Below the pieces are notes generated by a model. That model was not told the origin of the DNA and made no database searches. It was given only the letters and a program-made list of their open reading frames with translations. 64,000 nt of DNA, from the NCBI GenBank assembly GCA_004020365.1, contig SAQR01000008.1, forward strand, positions 62,001-126,000. Direction: 5' to 3'. Positions 1 through 7,926 of the stretch are shown here, piece by piece. The translations under genes and the position numbers were made by a program. This DNA comes from Mesorhizobium sp. (GTDB taxonomy: Bacteria > Pseudomonadota > Alphaproteobacteria > Rhizobiales > Rhizobiaceae). Positions within the stretch are counted from its first letter, which is position 1; each line of letters starts with the position of its first letter.

Positions 1-1095
1 CGCCTTCATCCAGTGCTGCATCGTCGTCACCGAGCGGGCAAGCTGCGGCGCCGGCTGGATTTTTTCGCCGAAGGTAGCCGCGGCGCGCCACGCCCAGCGC
101 GGATCGGCGAGAAAGGCGCGGGCCAGGGCCACCATGTCGGCACGGCCCTCGGCGACGATCGCCTCGGCCTGCTTCGGATCGTCGATCAGGCCGACGGCCC
201 GTGTCGGGATGTCGGCGCCGTTGCGAACGGCTTCCGCCAGATGCACCTGGTAGCCGCGACCTGCCGGCAGCTTCTGCAGGGGCGAATTGCCGCCGCTCGA
301 GCAGCAGAGATAGGCGACATCAGCTGCCTTCAGCGCCTTGGCCACTTCGATTGCGTCCTCGATGTCGAAGCCGCCATCGACCCATTCCTTGACCGATAAA
401 CGCGCCCCGAGCATCAGCCTGGGCACTGCCTTTCTCACCGCCTTGGCGATCTCGACGACAAAACGCATGCGGTTTTCCAGCGACCCGCCCCAGCGGTCGG
501 TGCGCTGGTTCGAGAGCGGCGACAGGAACTGGAAGATCAGATAGCCATGGGCCGCATGCAATTCGATGAAGTCGAAGCCGGCCCGTTCGGCCCGCCTTGC
601 CGCCTCGGCGAAGCGTTCGATGATTTGCAGGATCTCCTCCTCCTCCAGCGCCCGCGGCACCTGCCAGCCCGTGTCGTAGGCGATTGCCGAGGCCGACACG
701 ATCGGCCAAGGGTCCTGATCGGCGTTCAGCGGGCCGCCGCCTTCCCAAGGTTTTTGGTTGGAGGCCTTGCGGCCGGCATGGGCAAGCTGCGTTCCGAACC
801 TGGTGCCGGGGGCGGCGACGCGCTTGGCCGCATCGAGCGCGCGCCGGGCGGCCGCCTCGTTGTCGTCGGAATAAAGGCCGAGGCAGCCATGCGAGATGCG
901 GCCGCGCCGCTCGACGTCGGTCATCTCGACGGTGACCATGCCGGCGCCGGACATCGCCAGGTTCATCCAGTGATACAGGTGCCAGTCGCTGGCCGAGCCG
1001 TCTTCGGCGGAATACTGGCACATCGGCGCCACCGCGATGCGGTTGGGAAAGGTGAGGCCGTCAAGCGTGATCGGCTGGAAAAGGGAAGGGGTCAT
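1..1095 (-). CDS. NADH:flavin oxidoreductase, Old Yellow Enzyme family (YqjM/NamA-like), C-terminus outside window
   Basis: FMN-dependent TIM-barrel ene-reductase, expected in the cytoplasm, reducing activated C=C bonds of unsaturated carbonyl compounds with NAD(P)H. The frame opens at the ATG at 1093-1095 and stays open for 365 codons to the left edge; the family is about 360-370 residues, so only a few residues are missing. Visible marks are APMCQYS near residue 23-29 (the Cys and Tyr typical of the YqjM class), LAHAGRK near 105-110, ELHAAHGYL near 178-186 (substrate-binding His pair) and QRTDRWGGS near 197-205. The family is clear; the physiological substrate is not visible. It is followed upstream by a repeat-rich intergenic region and has no operon partner in the window. 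Confidence 0.93.
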   Translation of the reverse strand, partial: MTPSLFQPITLDGLTFPNRIAVAPMCQYSAEDGSASDWHLYHWMNLAMSGAGMVTVEMTDVERRGRISHGCLGLYSDDNEAAARRALDAAKRVAAPGTRFGTQLAHAGRKASNQKPWEGGGPLNADQDPWPIVSASAIAYDTGWQVPRALEEEEILQIIERFAEAARRAERAGFDFIELHAAHGYLIFQFLSPLSNQRTDRWGGSLENRMRFVVEIAKAVRKAVPRLMLGARLSVKEWVDGGFDIEDAIEVAKALKAADVAYLCCSSGGNSPLQKLPAGRGYQVHLAEAVRNGADIPTRAVGLIDDPKQAEAIVAEGRADMVALARAFLADPRWAWRAAATFGEKIQPAPQLARSVTTMQHWMKA

Positions 1096-1223
1096 CAGGA
1101 AACTCCGGGGAGGGGCTGTCGCTATTTAGGCAATGGATTGCGCCTGCGCCATACACGAGGCGGTGAAGCACGCCTCTGCCTGCCGGGCACCTCAATGTTC
1201 CGAGCAGGCGCCGTCGGCAAAAC

Positions 1224-1288
1224 TGCCGATCTCCCCCCTCGTGGGGGAGATGCCCGGCAGGGCAGAGGGGGGCGCTGTCCCGCCGACC
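1224..1288 (+). repeat. Palindromic intergenic repeat, family 1
   Basis: Hairpin CTCCCCC-CTCG-TGGGGGAG followed by ATGCCCGGCAGGGCAGAGG and a GCTGTCCCGCCGAC tail. The same core recurs at 27114-27178 and, inverted, at 1355-1413. It is intergenic each time, as expected of a rhizobial mosaic palindromic element. Confidence 0.85.
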
Positions 1289-1354
1289 TGTCAGTAAAAT
1301 CGAAAGACGCTTCTGCAAATCTCGGCAGATAGCATCAAAGGCCGGCGTTCTGTG

Positions 1355-1413
1355 GCGCCCCTCTCTGTCCTGCCGGATATCTCTCCCTCGAGGGGGGAGA
1401 TCGGATGCTGCTT
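1355..1413 (-). repeat. Palindromic intergenic repeat, family 1 (inverted copy)
   Basis: Read on the minus strand it gives CCGATCTCCCCCCTCGAGGG, then GAGATATCCGGCAGGACAGA and GAGGGGCGCC. It is a diverged copy of the repeat at 1224-1288 in the opposite orientation, about 65 bp away. Confidence 0.8.
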
Positions 1414-1535
1414 CGGCTTCGCGAGTCACCAGCGGGCAAGGAGCGAATTCAGACCTGAAGTGATTGCCCCCGCAGGCTGTCGGGATTGCGCGAAGGCCGG
1501 ATCACCGCTACGCCACCGGCAACACGGAGTTCACC

Positions 1536-2114
1536 ATGGAAGACCGCATTCGCATCCGATCGGAGGAAGTCCTTTCCGACGACTGGGCCGTCCTGAAAAA
1601 GACCGTCCTCGATTACCGCCGGCGCGACGGGCAATGGGAGACGCAGATCCGCCAGACCTACGATCGCGGCGACGGCGCGGTGATTCTGCCTTACGACCCC
1701 GAGCGCTCGACGGTTCTGCTGGTGCGGCAGTTCCGCTACCCAGCCTACGTCACCGGCCACCGCGAGCCGCTGATCGAAGCCTGCGCCGGCCTGCTCGATG
1801 AACACGACCCCGAAACCTGCATCCGCAAGGAGGCGGAAGAGGAACTCGGCTATCGGTTGAAGGACGTCGAACGTCTGTTTTCGCCCTTCATGAGCCCTGG
1901 CAGCGTGACCGAGCGGCTCTGGTTCTTCGTCGCCCGCTATTCGCCGACCGACCGCATCTCGGATGGCGGCGGCGCACCGGGCGAAGGCGAAGACATCGAG
2001 GTTCTAGAGATGCCGCTCGACGAGGCGCTGGCCGGCATCTACGACGGCAGCATCATCGACGCCAAGACCATCATCCTGATCCAGCATCTGAAGCTGAACC
2101 CGATCCGGGTGTGA
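1536..2114 (+). CDS. nudK: Nudix hydrolase, NudK (GDP-mannose pyrophosphatase) type
   Basis: 192-residue cytoplasmic Mg-dependent pyrophosphohydrolase. The Nudix box lies at about residues 85-106, from AGLLDEHDPE to RKEAEEELGY, with the metal-binding glutamates present and the spacing of the E. coli NudK subgroup, which splits GDP-mannose and similar nucleotide sugars. Other supports are QTYDRGDGAVILPYD (about 40-54) and the C-terminal DAKTIILIQHLK. An upstream in-frame start would add 24 residues; the ATG at 1536 is chosen because homologues begin MxDRIRI. Substrate identity within the ADP-ribose/GDP-mannose group remains an inference. Confidence 0.9.
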   Translation: MEDRIRIRSEEVLSDDWAVLKKTVLDYRRRDGQWETQIRQTYDRGDGAVILPYDPERSTVLLVRQFRYPAYVTGHREPLIEACAGLLDEHDPETCIRKEAEEELGYRLKDVERLFSPFMSPGSVTERLWFFVARYSPTDRISDGGGAPGEGEDIEVLEMPLDEALAGIYDGSIIDAKTIILIQHLKLNPIRV

Positions 2115-2169
2115 GGGCTTTAATTCCTTTCAGTAACGGGCTGAGATGCAACTAGAGGGGAGCAGATCC

Positions 2170-2262
2170 ATGATTGTCAAAAACTTGTCGAAGTTGTTCG
2201 GCGCGACCTCGATGGCTGTCTTTTTCCTGGCATCGACTACCCCATCACACGCTGAATCCTAG
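2170..2262 (+). pseudogene. Possible remnant of a small secreted protein gene
   Basis: A good Shine-Dalgarno (GAGGGGAG) stands before an ATG at 2170. The 30-codon frame reads as a signal peptide (MIVKNLSKLF, hydrophobic MAVFFLAS, then a Ser/His/Ala cleavage-like end) and stops at TAG just after it. In another frame the open reading continues from about 2259 to about 2470. A signal peptide with nothing behind it suggests a frameshifted gene, in line with the neighbouring decayed genes. It could instead be a genuine tiny peptide. Confidence 0.35.
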
Positions 2263-2670
2263 ACGGATCCGAGCTCGTCGGGATCGAGCACTGGGGTTAC
2301 AACGGCTCAATGGTGTATGAGGAAGGCGCCGGCGGATTGGGAACCTATGCCAGCGGGCCACAGGCAAGCCGCAGAGCGCGCCTGGCAGGAATGGCGAGCA
2401 AAGCAGCCGCCGGCAGAGTCGCGCGCTGGCGAACGCTCCTACCTAAGCTGCTAGGCCAAGGTCTTAGATGCTGAGGCAAAGGTCTGATCGGCCCTGTTTG
2501 GTCCATCCGAAGCCGCGTGAGAGGACGATTAGAACTCCAGATCGCTACTGGCAATGACGAGCGTGGGAGCAAGCGCGCCGGCACCACAACCACGCCCTCG
2601 AATACCCCTCCGACGCTGGACGAGGCACGGAATTTGCGACTGCATCATCATATCAGGAAGAGGAGTCAAA

Positions 2671-2880
2671 ATGATGCGTCAAGATGGAACAACAGCGCGA
2701 AAAGCAGCAACACGGTACGTGCCAGAATGGCGCCTCAACAAGAGAACGTTTGAGGTTCCGTACCTCATGAAGCTCGGCAACATTGGCCGCGAGGAAGCGC
2801 TGGCTTTGATCGCCAAGCATAATGGGGACAGGGACGAAATCACTGCCGAGCTGTTTTCGCAGAGAGGTCGATCACAATAG
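2671..2880 (+). CDS. Small hypothetical protein, 69 residues
   Basis: Unrecognised small basic protein. It starts at the ATG at 2671 after an AGGAG-type ribosome site (GAAGAGGAG) about 6 nt upstream; longer upstream starts in the frame give low-complexity Pro/Arg sequence. The C-terminal half (LMKLGNIGREEALALIAKHN then GDRDEITAEL) looks like two or three short helices. It stands alone between two decayed genes. Confidence 0.55.
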   Translation: MMRQDGTTARKAATRYVPEWRLNKRTFEVPYLMKLGNIGREEALALIAKHNGDRDEITAELFSQRGRSQ

Positions 2881-2902
2881 CTTACACAATAGGGCTGGAC
2901 CC

Positions 2903-3195
2903 ATGACCCGCCGGGCGTTCGCCGAGAGACTCGAGGATGCTGCCGCGCATATTTCGGAGGTCTCGCGCGCGCGGACCTGCAAGTCATGTTGATGAACGCA
3001 GCCTTGCGGCTGAGGAACACCTCGGGCCTTGCCTTGGAAGCCGAGGTTGACGAGGCGATCGACTTGTTGGCAGCGCAGTTGAAGCAGTTGCGGGCTGAAG
3101 TGTTGCAAACGATCGTGCGAGATTGGTTGGCCATTGCTGGCCGGCTGGGTGCCGATACCTTTGATGAGGAGAGCGAGACTGAGGGAATGGCCTAG
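2903..3195 (+). pseudogene. Small alpha-helical hypothetical gene broken by a CG-dinucleotide insertion
   Basis: Two adjoining frames make one sensible protein. Frame one starts at ATG 2903 and reads MTRRAFAERLEDAAAHISEV then SRA; frame two continues DLQVMLMNAALRLRN and ends after DEESETEG at 3195. The switch falls in the run CTCGCGCGCGCGG at about 2962-2974, where one extra CG pair explains the shift. The restored product would be about 96 residues, helical and acidic at its C-terminus. The second frame alone could start at the ATG at 2986 and make 69 residues. Slippage in the CG run or a sequencing error are both possible. Confidence 0.6.
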
Positions 3196-4014
3196 GCTCG
3201 GAACGCGTCGCTGACTCTATCGCCACTCTTCGAGCCCCGGCAACTTCGCGCGCTTCGATCAGCCGGCGGGACCGGCAAAACGCGCCGCGGCCACAGGCGG
3301 GCGCCAGGACGCCAAGCGCTTCGCCGGTGTAGGGAGAAATCTGCCAGCCGAAACACACGCTCAGCGCGCGCTCACGCGCCGCGCGGAGGCCGGCCCAGGG
3401 CCGCGCATGTAGTAGAGCTCTGGCCGGTAACGCGGTGCAACGAATTCGCGAAAGGCTGATGCCAACCGAGTGATCAAAGCCCAATGTTCCATGACCCAAA
3501 CTTTCCCTTTCAGGAATGCTATGCGCGACCAAATCCAGAGGCTCGCGTCCATCGAGGCGCTCCCTATGACCTTGTGTCGGCCGGCGGACATGATGGCAAA
3601 GTCCGCGACGCGACGCCGATACGGTCTCGGGTGATGGACCGCTTGAACAAAACACCGAGTCGGATTGGGCCGCAGTCAGAAATCCCCATGAGGTCTCGGA
3701 CGACAAGAGAGCCGGCCCTAGGGCCGCGGCCAAGAACACTGCGGGAAGGCCGACCAGAAGCTTGCGCGACATCATTGTCCCAACCTCACACGCCGGTGTT
3801 GATATGGAACAGGTCTTTGCGCCCGGCATACCTGACGCTACGGAAGCAAGAACCGTGCCACGCTTGCCCCGCGCACGATTTCCCGCCGGACTAATCTTAG
3901 CCGATGCCGCCTAAGCCGGGGCACGTAGGCGTCCTGTAATGGGTCAATACGCCTTGGCACCGCGATTGCTTGGTCAGCTACGCCGGGTGTTGGGACCGGC
4001 ATTGGGCGATGGGG
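3196..4014. other. About 820 bp without a convincing gene; possible decayed secreted protein on the minus strand
   Basis: On the minus strand a signal-peptide-like start occurs at 3775 (MMSRKLLVGLPAVFLAAALG, with GAGGTTGGGACA before it), but the frame then runs antisense through the broken gene at 2903-3195. Another minus frame at 3361-3591 has more protein-like sequence (KGKVWVMEHWALITRLASAF). This fits a degraded gene with at least one frameshift, but I do not recognise it. A strong hairpin terminator follows at 4015. Confidence 0.35.
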
Positions 4015-4049
4015 CCTCGCCGCTTCGCGAATGGAGCGGCGAGGTTTTT
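4015..4049 (+). terminator. Rho-independent terminator
   Basis: Perfect 10-bp stem CCTCGCCGCT / AGCGGCGAGG around a 10-nt loop, followed by TTTTT. It points rightward, although no intact rightward gene lies just upstream; it may be left over from a decayed transcript or end an unannotated RNA. Confidence 0.8.
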
Positions 4050-4180
4050 CATTCAGCCATCAGCCTCTAAGGCGGCTCGACAGCCGATCCGGAGTGACGA
4101 GAGACCGCCAAGATAATCGTGCACATCGATCCTAAGAAAAGACCCCGAGCAGGGGCGGCTGTCTTCCCCGAGTTCTCCCG

Positions 4181-4379
4181 CTACCGGTTGACCAGCCACA
4201 GAATAATCGAGAGCACGATGCTGATCAGGATCCGGTGGCGATCGGAACATAGAACGTGAAGTTCTCACGCTCGATCACGATGTCACCAGGCAGTCGGCCA
4301 AGGCCGATCCGTAACAACCACGGCCACAATAGGCCACCGCAACTATGATGAGACCAACGACAATCAGGGTTCGCGACAT
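4181..4379 (-). pseudogene. DUF2905 small membrane protein, two single-base deletions
   Basis: From the ATG at 4379 it reads MSRTLIVVGLIIVAV. One missing base moves the frame to LLWPWLLRIGLGRLPGDIVI then ERENFTFYVPIAT, and a second missing base moves it to WILISIVLSIILWLVNR and the stop at 4181. GRLPGDIVIERENFTFYxPI is the hallmark of DUF2905, a protein of about 66-72 residues with two membrane helices and unknown function. The 199-nt span is exactly 67 codons minus two bases. Biological decay or an assembly with indel errors would both give this. Confidence 0.85.
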
Positions 4380-4516
4380 GGGGCTGCGTCATGCCAGAAA
4401 CAATTAGCGCGGGGACAGAGCACTAGCAGAATCCCGTTATGTTCACTGAAACAAAAGCCAAGGGTCGGGCCGTTTGCAATCTGACGTCCCACACTCTGGC
4501 GACTCCAGTAGACCCT

Positions 4517-4544
4517 CCCGCTGGCTTCGGCCGGCGGGCTTTTT
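4517..4544 (+). terminator. Rho-independent terminator with TTCG tetraloop
   Basis: CCCGC-TGGC-TTCG-GCCG-GCGGG followed by CTTTTT: a 9-bp GC stem (one G-T wobble) with the extra-stable UUCG loop and a U tract on the rightward transcript. No rightward protein gene ends here, so it could end a small RNA from roughly 4390-4544. The CBS gene at 4635 transcribes the other way. Confidence 0.8.
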
Positions 4545-4634
4545 GTTCCGCCTGAGGGACATTTCTGCCGCCGCGCTGTGGCCAGCGCGGCGGCAGAGTG
4601 AAGGTCTTCGAAAAGAGCACGGGCGAGCTGCCCT

Positions 4635-5057
4635 TCAGTGGTGATGGGCGGAAACGCTCTTGACGTATTCGGACACCAGTTCCGTCGGTGCCGACTGACT
4701 GACGTCGCCGACGCTAAGGATGCCGACCATCCGCATATTCTTGTTGATCACCGGCAACCTGCGGATTTTCAGTTCTTCCATGTGCCGAACGGCCTTGGCC
4801 AGATCGTCGTCTTCGCGGCAGCAGTGAATGCCGGCCGTCATGACATCGCGTGCCGTTGCGGTGCGGCTGTCGAAACCATCCTCCGCAAGTCCTTTGCAGA
4901 CAATATCGCGGTCGGTCACCATTCCGATCAGTCGGTCGTTCTCTCCGATGGGAATCGACCCGATATCCTGGGCTCGCATCATTTTCGCCAGTTCGGTTAC
5001 AGCGATTTCGGGGCTGACCCAGTCGACACCCTTATGCATTGCGTCTTTGACTTTCAT
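4635..5057 (-). CDS. Two-CBS-domain protein
   Basis: 140-residue protein of paired CBS domains, which bind adenine nucleotides and usually act as regulatory sensors. CBS 1 covers about residues 1-60 (MKVKDAMHKG ... SIPIGENDRLIGMVTDRDIV) and CBS 2 about 73-132 (ARDVMTAGIHCCRED ... RRLPVINKNMRMVGILSVGD). The ATG at 5057 has AGGGAGG eight bases upstream; a longer frame to 5186 has no ribosome site and no family support. There is no attached enzyme or transporter domain, so the partner is unknown. It is the only clearly intact multi-domain gene in the decay zone. Confidence 0.9.
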   Translation of the reverse strand: MKVKDAMHKGVDWVSPEIAVTELAKMMRAQDIGSIPIGENDRLIGMVTDRDIVCKGLAEDGFDSRTATARDVMTAGIHCCREDDDLAKAVRHMEELKIRRLPVINKNMRMVGILSVGDVSQSAPTELVSEYVKSVSAHHH

Positions 5058-5260
5058 GGCGGACCTCCCTTGCTGGGGTTGGAGAATGTCCCTCTGTCCC
5101 ATGTTACCGCGGACGGGGCTTGGCTGCCAGAGTTCGTTCCTCCTGCCGACAGAACAGCGAGTACGAACGAATGTTCCGCTTGGCATTTCAGCAAGAGCTA
5201 ACGGAACGGAAACGGCTCTCCGCTATTGAATCAAATTCGAGTTTTGCGTGGGGCGTTCCG

Positions 5261-5850
5261 ATGAGTAAGCGCGCCGGGGACCGGCTGGAGCTTATCGAGC
5301 CGTTACTGCCGACCCTGGTCGAGAAGCCGCCCGAGGGAGGCGACTGGATCCACGAGGTCAAGTTCGACGGCTACCGCTCGCAGATCGTCATCGACGAAGA
5401 CGGGGTGCGCATCTTCACCCGGCGCGGCCTCGACTGGACCTCAAAGTATCCTTGCCAAGGCAGCCGGCAAGCTTGACGTCGAGGGCGCCATCATCGATGG
5501 GGAGGTGATCGTCACCAATGAGACGGGCTGTCCGACTTCAAGGCGCTGCGCAAAGCCATCACCCGCCGCCAGCACGACCTCTATTTCGTCGCCTTCGATC
5601 TGCTGCACCTCAACGGGCATGATCTGCGCGACATGCCGCTGGAGGACCGGCGAGAGATCCTGGCCGAGATGATCCCGGAAGGTGGTCGCATCCAGTTCAG
5701 TCAAGCGTTGCCGGGCGACGCAAAGGCGATCTTCCATCTACCAGGCAGGGCTCGAAGGCATGGTTTCGAAGCGCAAGGGCAGCAAATATCGCAGTGGCAA
5801 CTCCACGGCTTGGCTGAAGACCAAGGCCTATTCATGCCTCACGGCGGCGG
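5261..5850 (+). pseudogene. ATP-dependent DNA ligase (LigD-type ligase domain), multiply frameshifted and 3' truncated
   Basis: Begins MSKRAGDRLELIEPLLPTLV and carries the adenylation motif HEVKFDGYR (motif I, KxDGxR) near residue 32. The reading must change frame at least three times: after DWTSKY (about 5450), after VIVTNE (about 5522) and after GDAKAIF (about 5735). The later frames still give LDVEGAIIDGEVIV, DLYFVAFDLLHLNGHDLRD and GLEGMVSKRKGSKYRSG, all typical of bacterial NHEJ-type ligases. After LKTKAYSC the similarity ends, so the OB-fold region is lost. It cannot make an active ligase; no Ku gene is in the window. Confidence 0.9.
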
Positions 5851-5951
5851 GCTTTTTCATTGCCTTCCGACTACCCCTACGGCTGCCCAGAGTCGACTTT
5901 TCCAGGGTATCGCGAGATCCTAAAAAACCAGATTATCATTTGATTTCAATA

Positions 5952-6037
5952 TGGTGCGGACGACGGGAGTCGAACCCGTACGATCAGAGATCGAGGGATT
6001 TTAAGTCCCTTGCGTCTACCAATTCCGCCACGTCCGC
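5952..6037 (-). tRNA. tRNA-Leu (anticodon UAA)
   Basis: The minus strand folds as a class II tRNA: acceptor GCGGACG/CGTCCGC, D-arm with TGGTAGA, anticodon stem AGGGA/TCCCT with loop CTTAAAA (anticodon TAA), long variable arm CGATC-TCT-GATCG, T-arm ACGGG-TTCGACT-CCCGT, discriminator A and an encoded CCA. It is 86 nt, the usual size for tRNA-Leu, and reads UUA codons, which are rare in this GC-rich DNA. Confidence 0.97.
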
Positions 6038-6508
6038 AGGTCAGTCCTTTTCAGACGCCAGCCAAAGGCCGTCAAGCCATCTTCTGCCATCGAAAAATCT
6101 GATCCTGGAAGCACGCCTTTGTCGCTGCGCTGCAAACACCCCTCCACTTCGTCATTCCTAAGGTCTGCGCCGCGTCGCTTCGCTCCTTGCTCCGCCCTGG
6201 GATTGAACGAAGGCGCAGGGGCTATGGCTGATCGTAGACCTTGGAGATTGGTGGTTGCAGGCCGGTCGTCAGCGACCGTCAGTCGAAGAACCAAATCCTC
6301 TGTGTAGAGGAACTGGTACAAAAACCGGCTTCGGCAGGTCCGTGGCGCAAATCAGCGCCGTGCTGAAATCCACAGCATAGCTGCCGCGATCCGGCCAGCG
6401 GCAATCCCCTCGCCGGCGAGGGGCCGTTTACCGCCGAGATTCAAAAAAGATCGCCGGAACCATTTCGTAGCGGCTGAGTTTCGGACTGAAGCTACTGGAA
6501 CCCCTGAC
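6038..6508. other. 471-bp intergenic region with repeat-like sequence
   Basis: Contains a GC-rich stretch (about 6150-6220, GGTCTGCGCCGCGTCGCTTC) of the kind that recurs between genes in mesorhizobia, and an exact 18-bp palindrome CCCCTCGCCGGCGAGGGG at 6406-6423. Open frames on both strands are low-complexity and lack ribosome sites. The tRNA-Leu promoter should lie near 6040-6090 on the minus strand. Confidence 0.5.
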
Positions 6509-6712
6509 ATGGCAGAGTTTGACACAGGACAAGGGAAGTCTGTTGCCAACGCCGTACGGCAATTGCTCCGTTCCGAAGACTATCGCCGGCACCTGCATGG
6601 CGTGCTGAATCTTGCCGTCGACCCACGACTGCCCAGCACCTTTGTCCCATTGCTTGAGGCGATCGATCGGGCCGGGCGGGAACCGTTTCGGCGGAGCCCA
6701 AACCAGCGATAA
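6509..6712 (+). CDS. Small hypothetical protein, 67 residues
   Basis: MAEFDTGQGK ... RQLLRSEDYRRHLHGVLNLA then DPRLPSTFVPLLEAIDRA. The pattern of a basic helix followed by P..P..F..LL..ID faintly recalls NepR anti-sigma factors, but there is no PhyR or EcfG gene nearby and the match is only by eye. The ribosome site (CTGGAACCC) is weak. It may be real because the base composition and codon use look coding; function unknown. Confidence 0.4.
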   Translation: MAEFDTGQGKSVANAVRQLLRSEDYRRHLHGVLNLAVDPRLPSTFVPLLEAIDRAGREPFRRSPNQR

Positions 6713-6762
6713 CCGCGTCAAGGCGCCAACTTCTCCTGCACCCGCATCTTCTCCTGCACCCC

Positions 6763-6942
6763 ATGACTCAACGCTACGACATTGAGAAGACCCCTGAAGG
6801 CACGTGGGACATCATCGATGTGTTCACGGGGCTGCCTGTTGTCGAGGTGGGCGTCCCCTTGATCGACATGCCTATTGAAGAGGCCGACCATCTGGTCGAC
6901 CTTCTCAACAGCCGCGACAGGGAACAGAGGGACGATACTTAA
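6763..6942 (+). CDS. Small conserved-type hypothetical protein, 59 residues
   Basis: MTQRYDIEKTPEGTWDIIDV, then FTGLPVVEVGVPLIDMPIEE and ADHLVDLLNSRDRE. The layout (a short beta-rich start with TGxWxIxDxxTGLPV, then a helix ADxLVDLLNxRD) resembles small acidic proteins common in rhizobia, function unknown. Two near-identical CTTCTCCTGCACCC copies lie just before the ATG (about 6730-6761). There is no classical Shine-Dalgarno. Confidence 0.6.
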   Translation: MTQRYDIEKTPEGTWDIIDVFTGLPVVEVGVPLIDMPIEEADHLVDLLNSRDREQRDDT

Positions 6943-7085
6943 GCGGCCGCTTCCCAAGCCGCTGCGAAGCGCGTCCCCCGTTCGGAGGATGCGTTCGGGC
7001 GTTCTGCGTTGGTAAGCTCCAATTGGTAAGTGGTTCGACGTTGATACTTGACGTCGTCCTCTGCGAACCATTTGGAGAGATTGTC

Positions 7086-7538
7086 ATGCTCAAGCTCGCC
7101 TCTGTTCTGGCGCTGCTGCTTGTCGGGACAGCGCCTCTGTTTGCCGATGACATGCCGATGAATGCCGGCACTATCAAATGGGGCCCGGCTCCTGCTGTCC
7201 TTCCGGCTGGCGCGGAACTGGCCGTTATGGCTGGAGATCCCTCAAAGGACGACGCTTTTGTGCTGCGGTTGAAGATGCCAGCCGGCTACAAGGTTGCCGC
7301 ACACAACCATCCCACCTCGGAATTTGTAACGGTGCTTTCCGGTAACTTCCACATTGGAATGGGCGATAAGCTCGATGAGACGAAAGGCACCGAACTGACT
7401 GCTGGCGGCTTCGGGATTGCGCCGGCCGGAATGAATCACTTTGCATGGACGACAAGCGATACGATTATCCAGGTTCATGGCGACGGGCCGTTCACAATCT
7501 CCTACGTCAATCCGGCGGACGATCCGAGCAAAAAGTGA
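7086..7538 (+). CDS. Secreted cupin-domain protein
   Basis: 150 residues with a signal peptide (MLKLASVLALLLVGTAPLFA, cleavage expected near residue 20-22), so periplasmic. A single cupin barrel follows: the first motif has H73-N-H75 and E79 in AAHNHPTSEFVTVLSG and the second has PAGMNHFAWT with H118, giving the usual 3-His/1-Glu metal site. It starts at the ATG at 7086 with GGAGAG nine bases upstream. Related periplasmic cupins are poorly characterised; no substrate can be inferred. Single gene, no partner. Confidence 0.85.
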   Translation: MLKLASVLALLLVGTAPLFADDMPMNAGTIKWGPAPAVLPAGAELAVMAGDPSKDDAFVLRLKMPAGYKVAAHNHPTSEFVTVLSGNFHIGMGDKLDETKGTELTAGGFGIAPAGMNHFAWTTSDTIIQVHGDGPFTISYVNPADDPSKK

Positions 7539-7926
7539 CAATTTCTGGTAGTGCAAGCCCTCTGAACGGCCGGATCAGGCAAATCGAGTTTCTGATCTAA
7601 GTTTTCCCCGAACGTCGATTCAGAAAGATCCACAGCGGATCTTTTATCGAGGGGCAACCTGGTTTGCCCAAACGGAAGCGTATTCCGATTGGGGCACTTT
7701 GCCGTGGACGGCGCCTGAAACAAAAACCCGCCATCGTGGCGGCTCGTTGGCGCAAACCATGCCGAAATCAACAGCATAAATGCCGTCACAAAGTAACGAA
7801 TCGCGGGCTCGCGACGAGGCTCGAAATCGCGGTCGATGTTGAGGCCGAGGAGCGAACAAGCATCGGCTGATCTTGCTGGTCAAAACGCCATCGGCTTGGC
7901 ACAGTCGGGAAAACAGGAGTCTCTTT
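7539..7926. other. 388-bp intergenic region
   Basis: No credible gene. A small hairpin CCGCCA-TCG-TGGCGG at about 7728-7742 is the only structure seen, and it could be the 3' end of the cupin transcript. Small open frames here are antisense or read-through and lack ribosome sites. The adenine deaminase promoter must lie toward the right end. Confidence 0.5.

Larger units (their letters stand above)
1096..1535. other. 440-bp intergenic region with two oppositely oriented palindromic repeats
   Basis: Lies between the oxidoreductase (leftward) and the Nudix gene (rightward). It holds two copies of the CTCCCCC...GGGGGAGA repeat in opposite orientation (1224-1288 and 1355-1413). An open frame can be read through it on the minus strand, but it is made largely of repeat sequence and is not credible as a gene. 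The last about 120 bases should contain the Nudix promoter. Confidence 0.7.

Noticed and set aside
1061-1429. A 122-codon frame over the repeat pair on the minus strand
   Set aside because: Built from repeat DNA and overlaps the oxidoreductase start; no ribosome site.
4053-4268. A 71-codon minus-strand gene
   Set aside because: This frame is out of phase with the DUF2905 segments and reads only noise.
6509-6712. NepR anti-sigma factor
   Set aside because: Only a loose P..P..F..LL pattern; no PhyR, EcfG or histidine kinase nearby. Kept as hypothetical.
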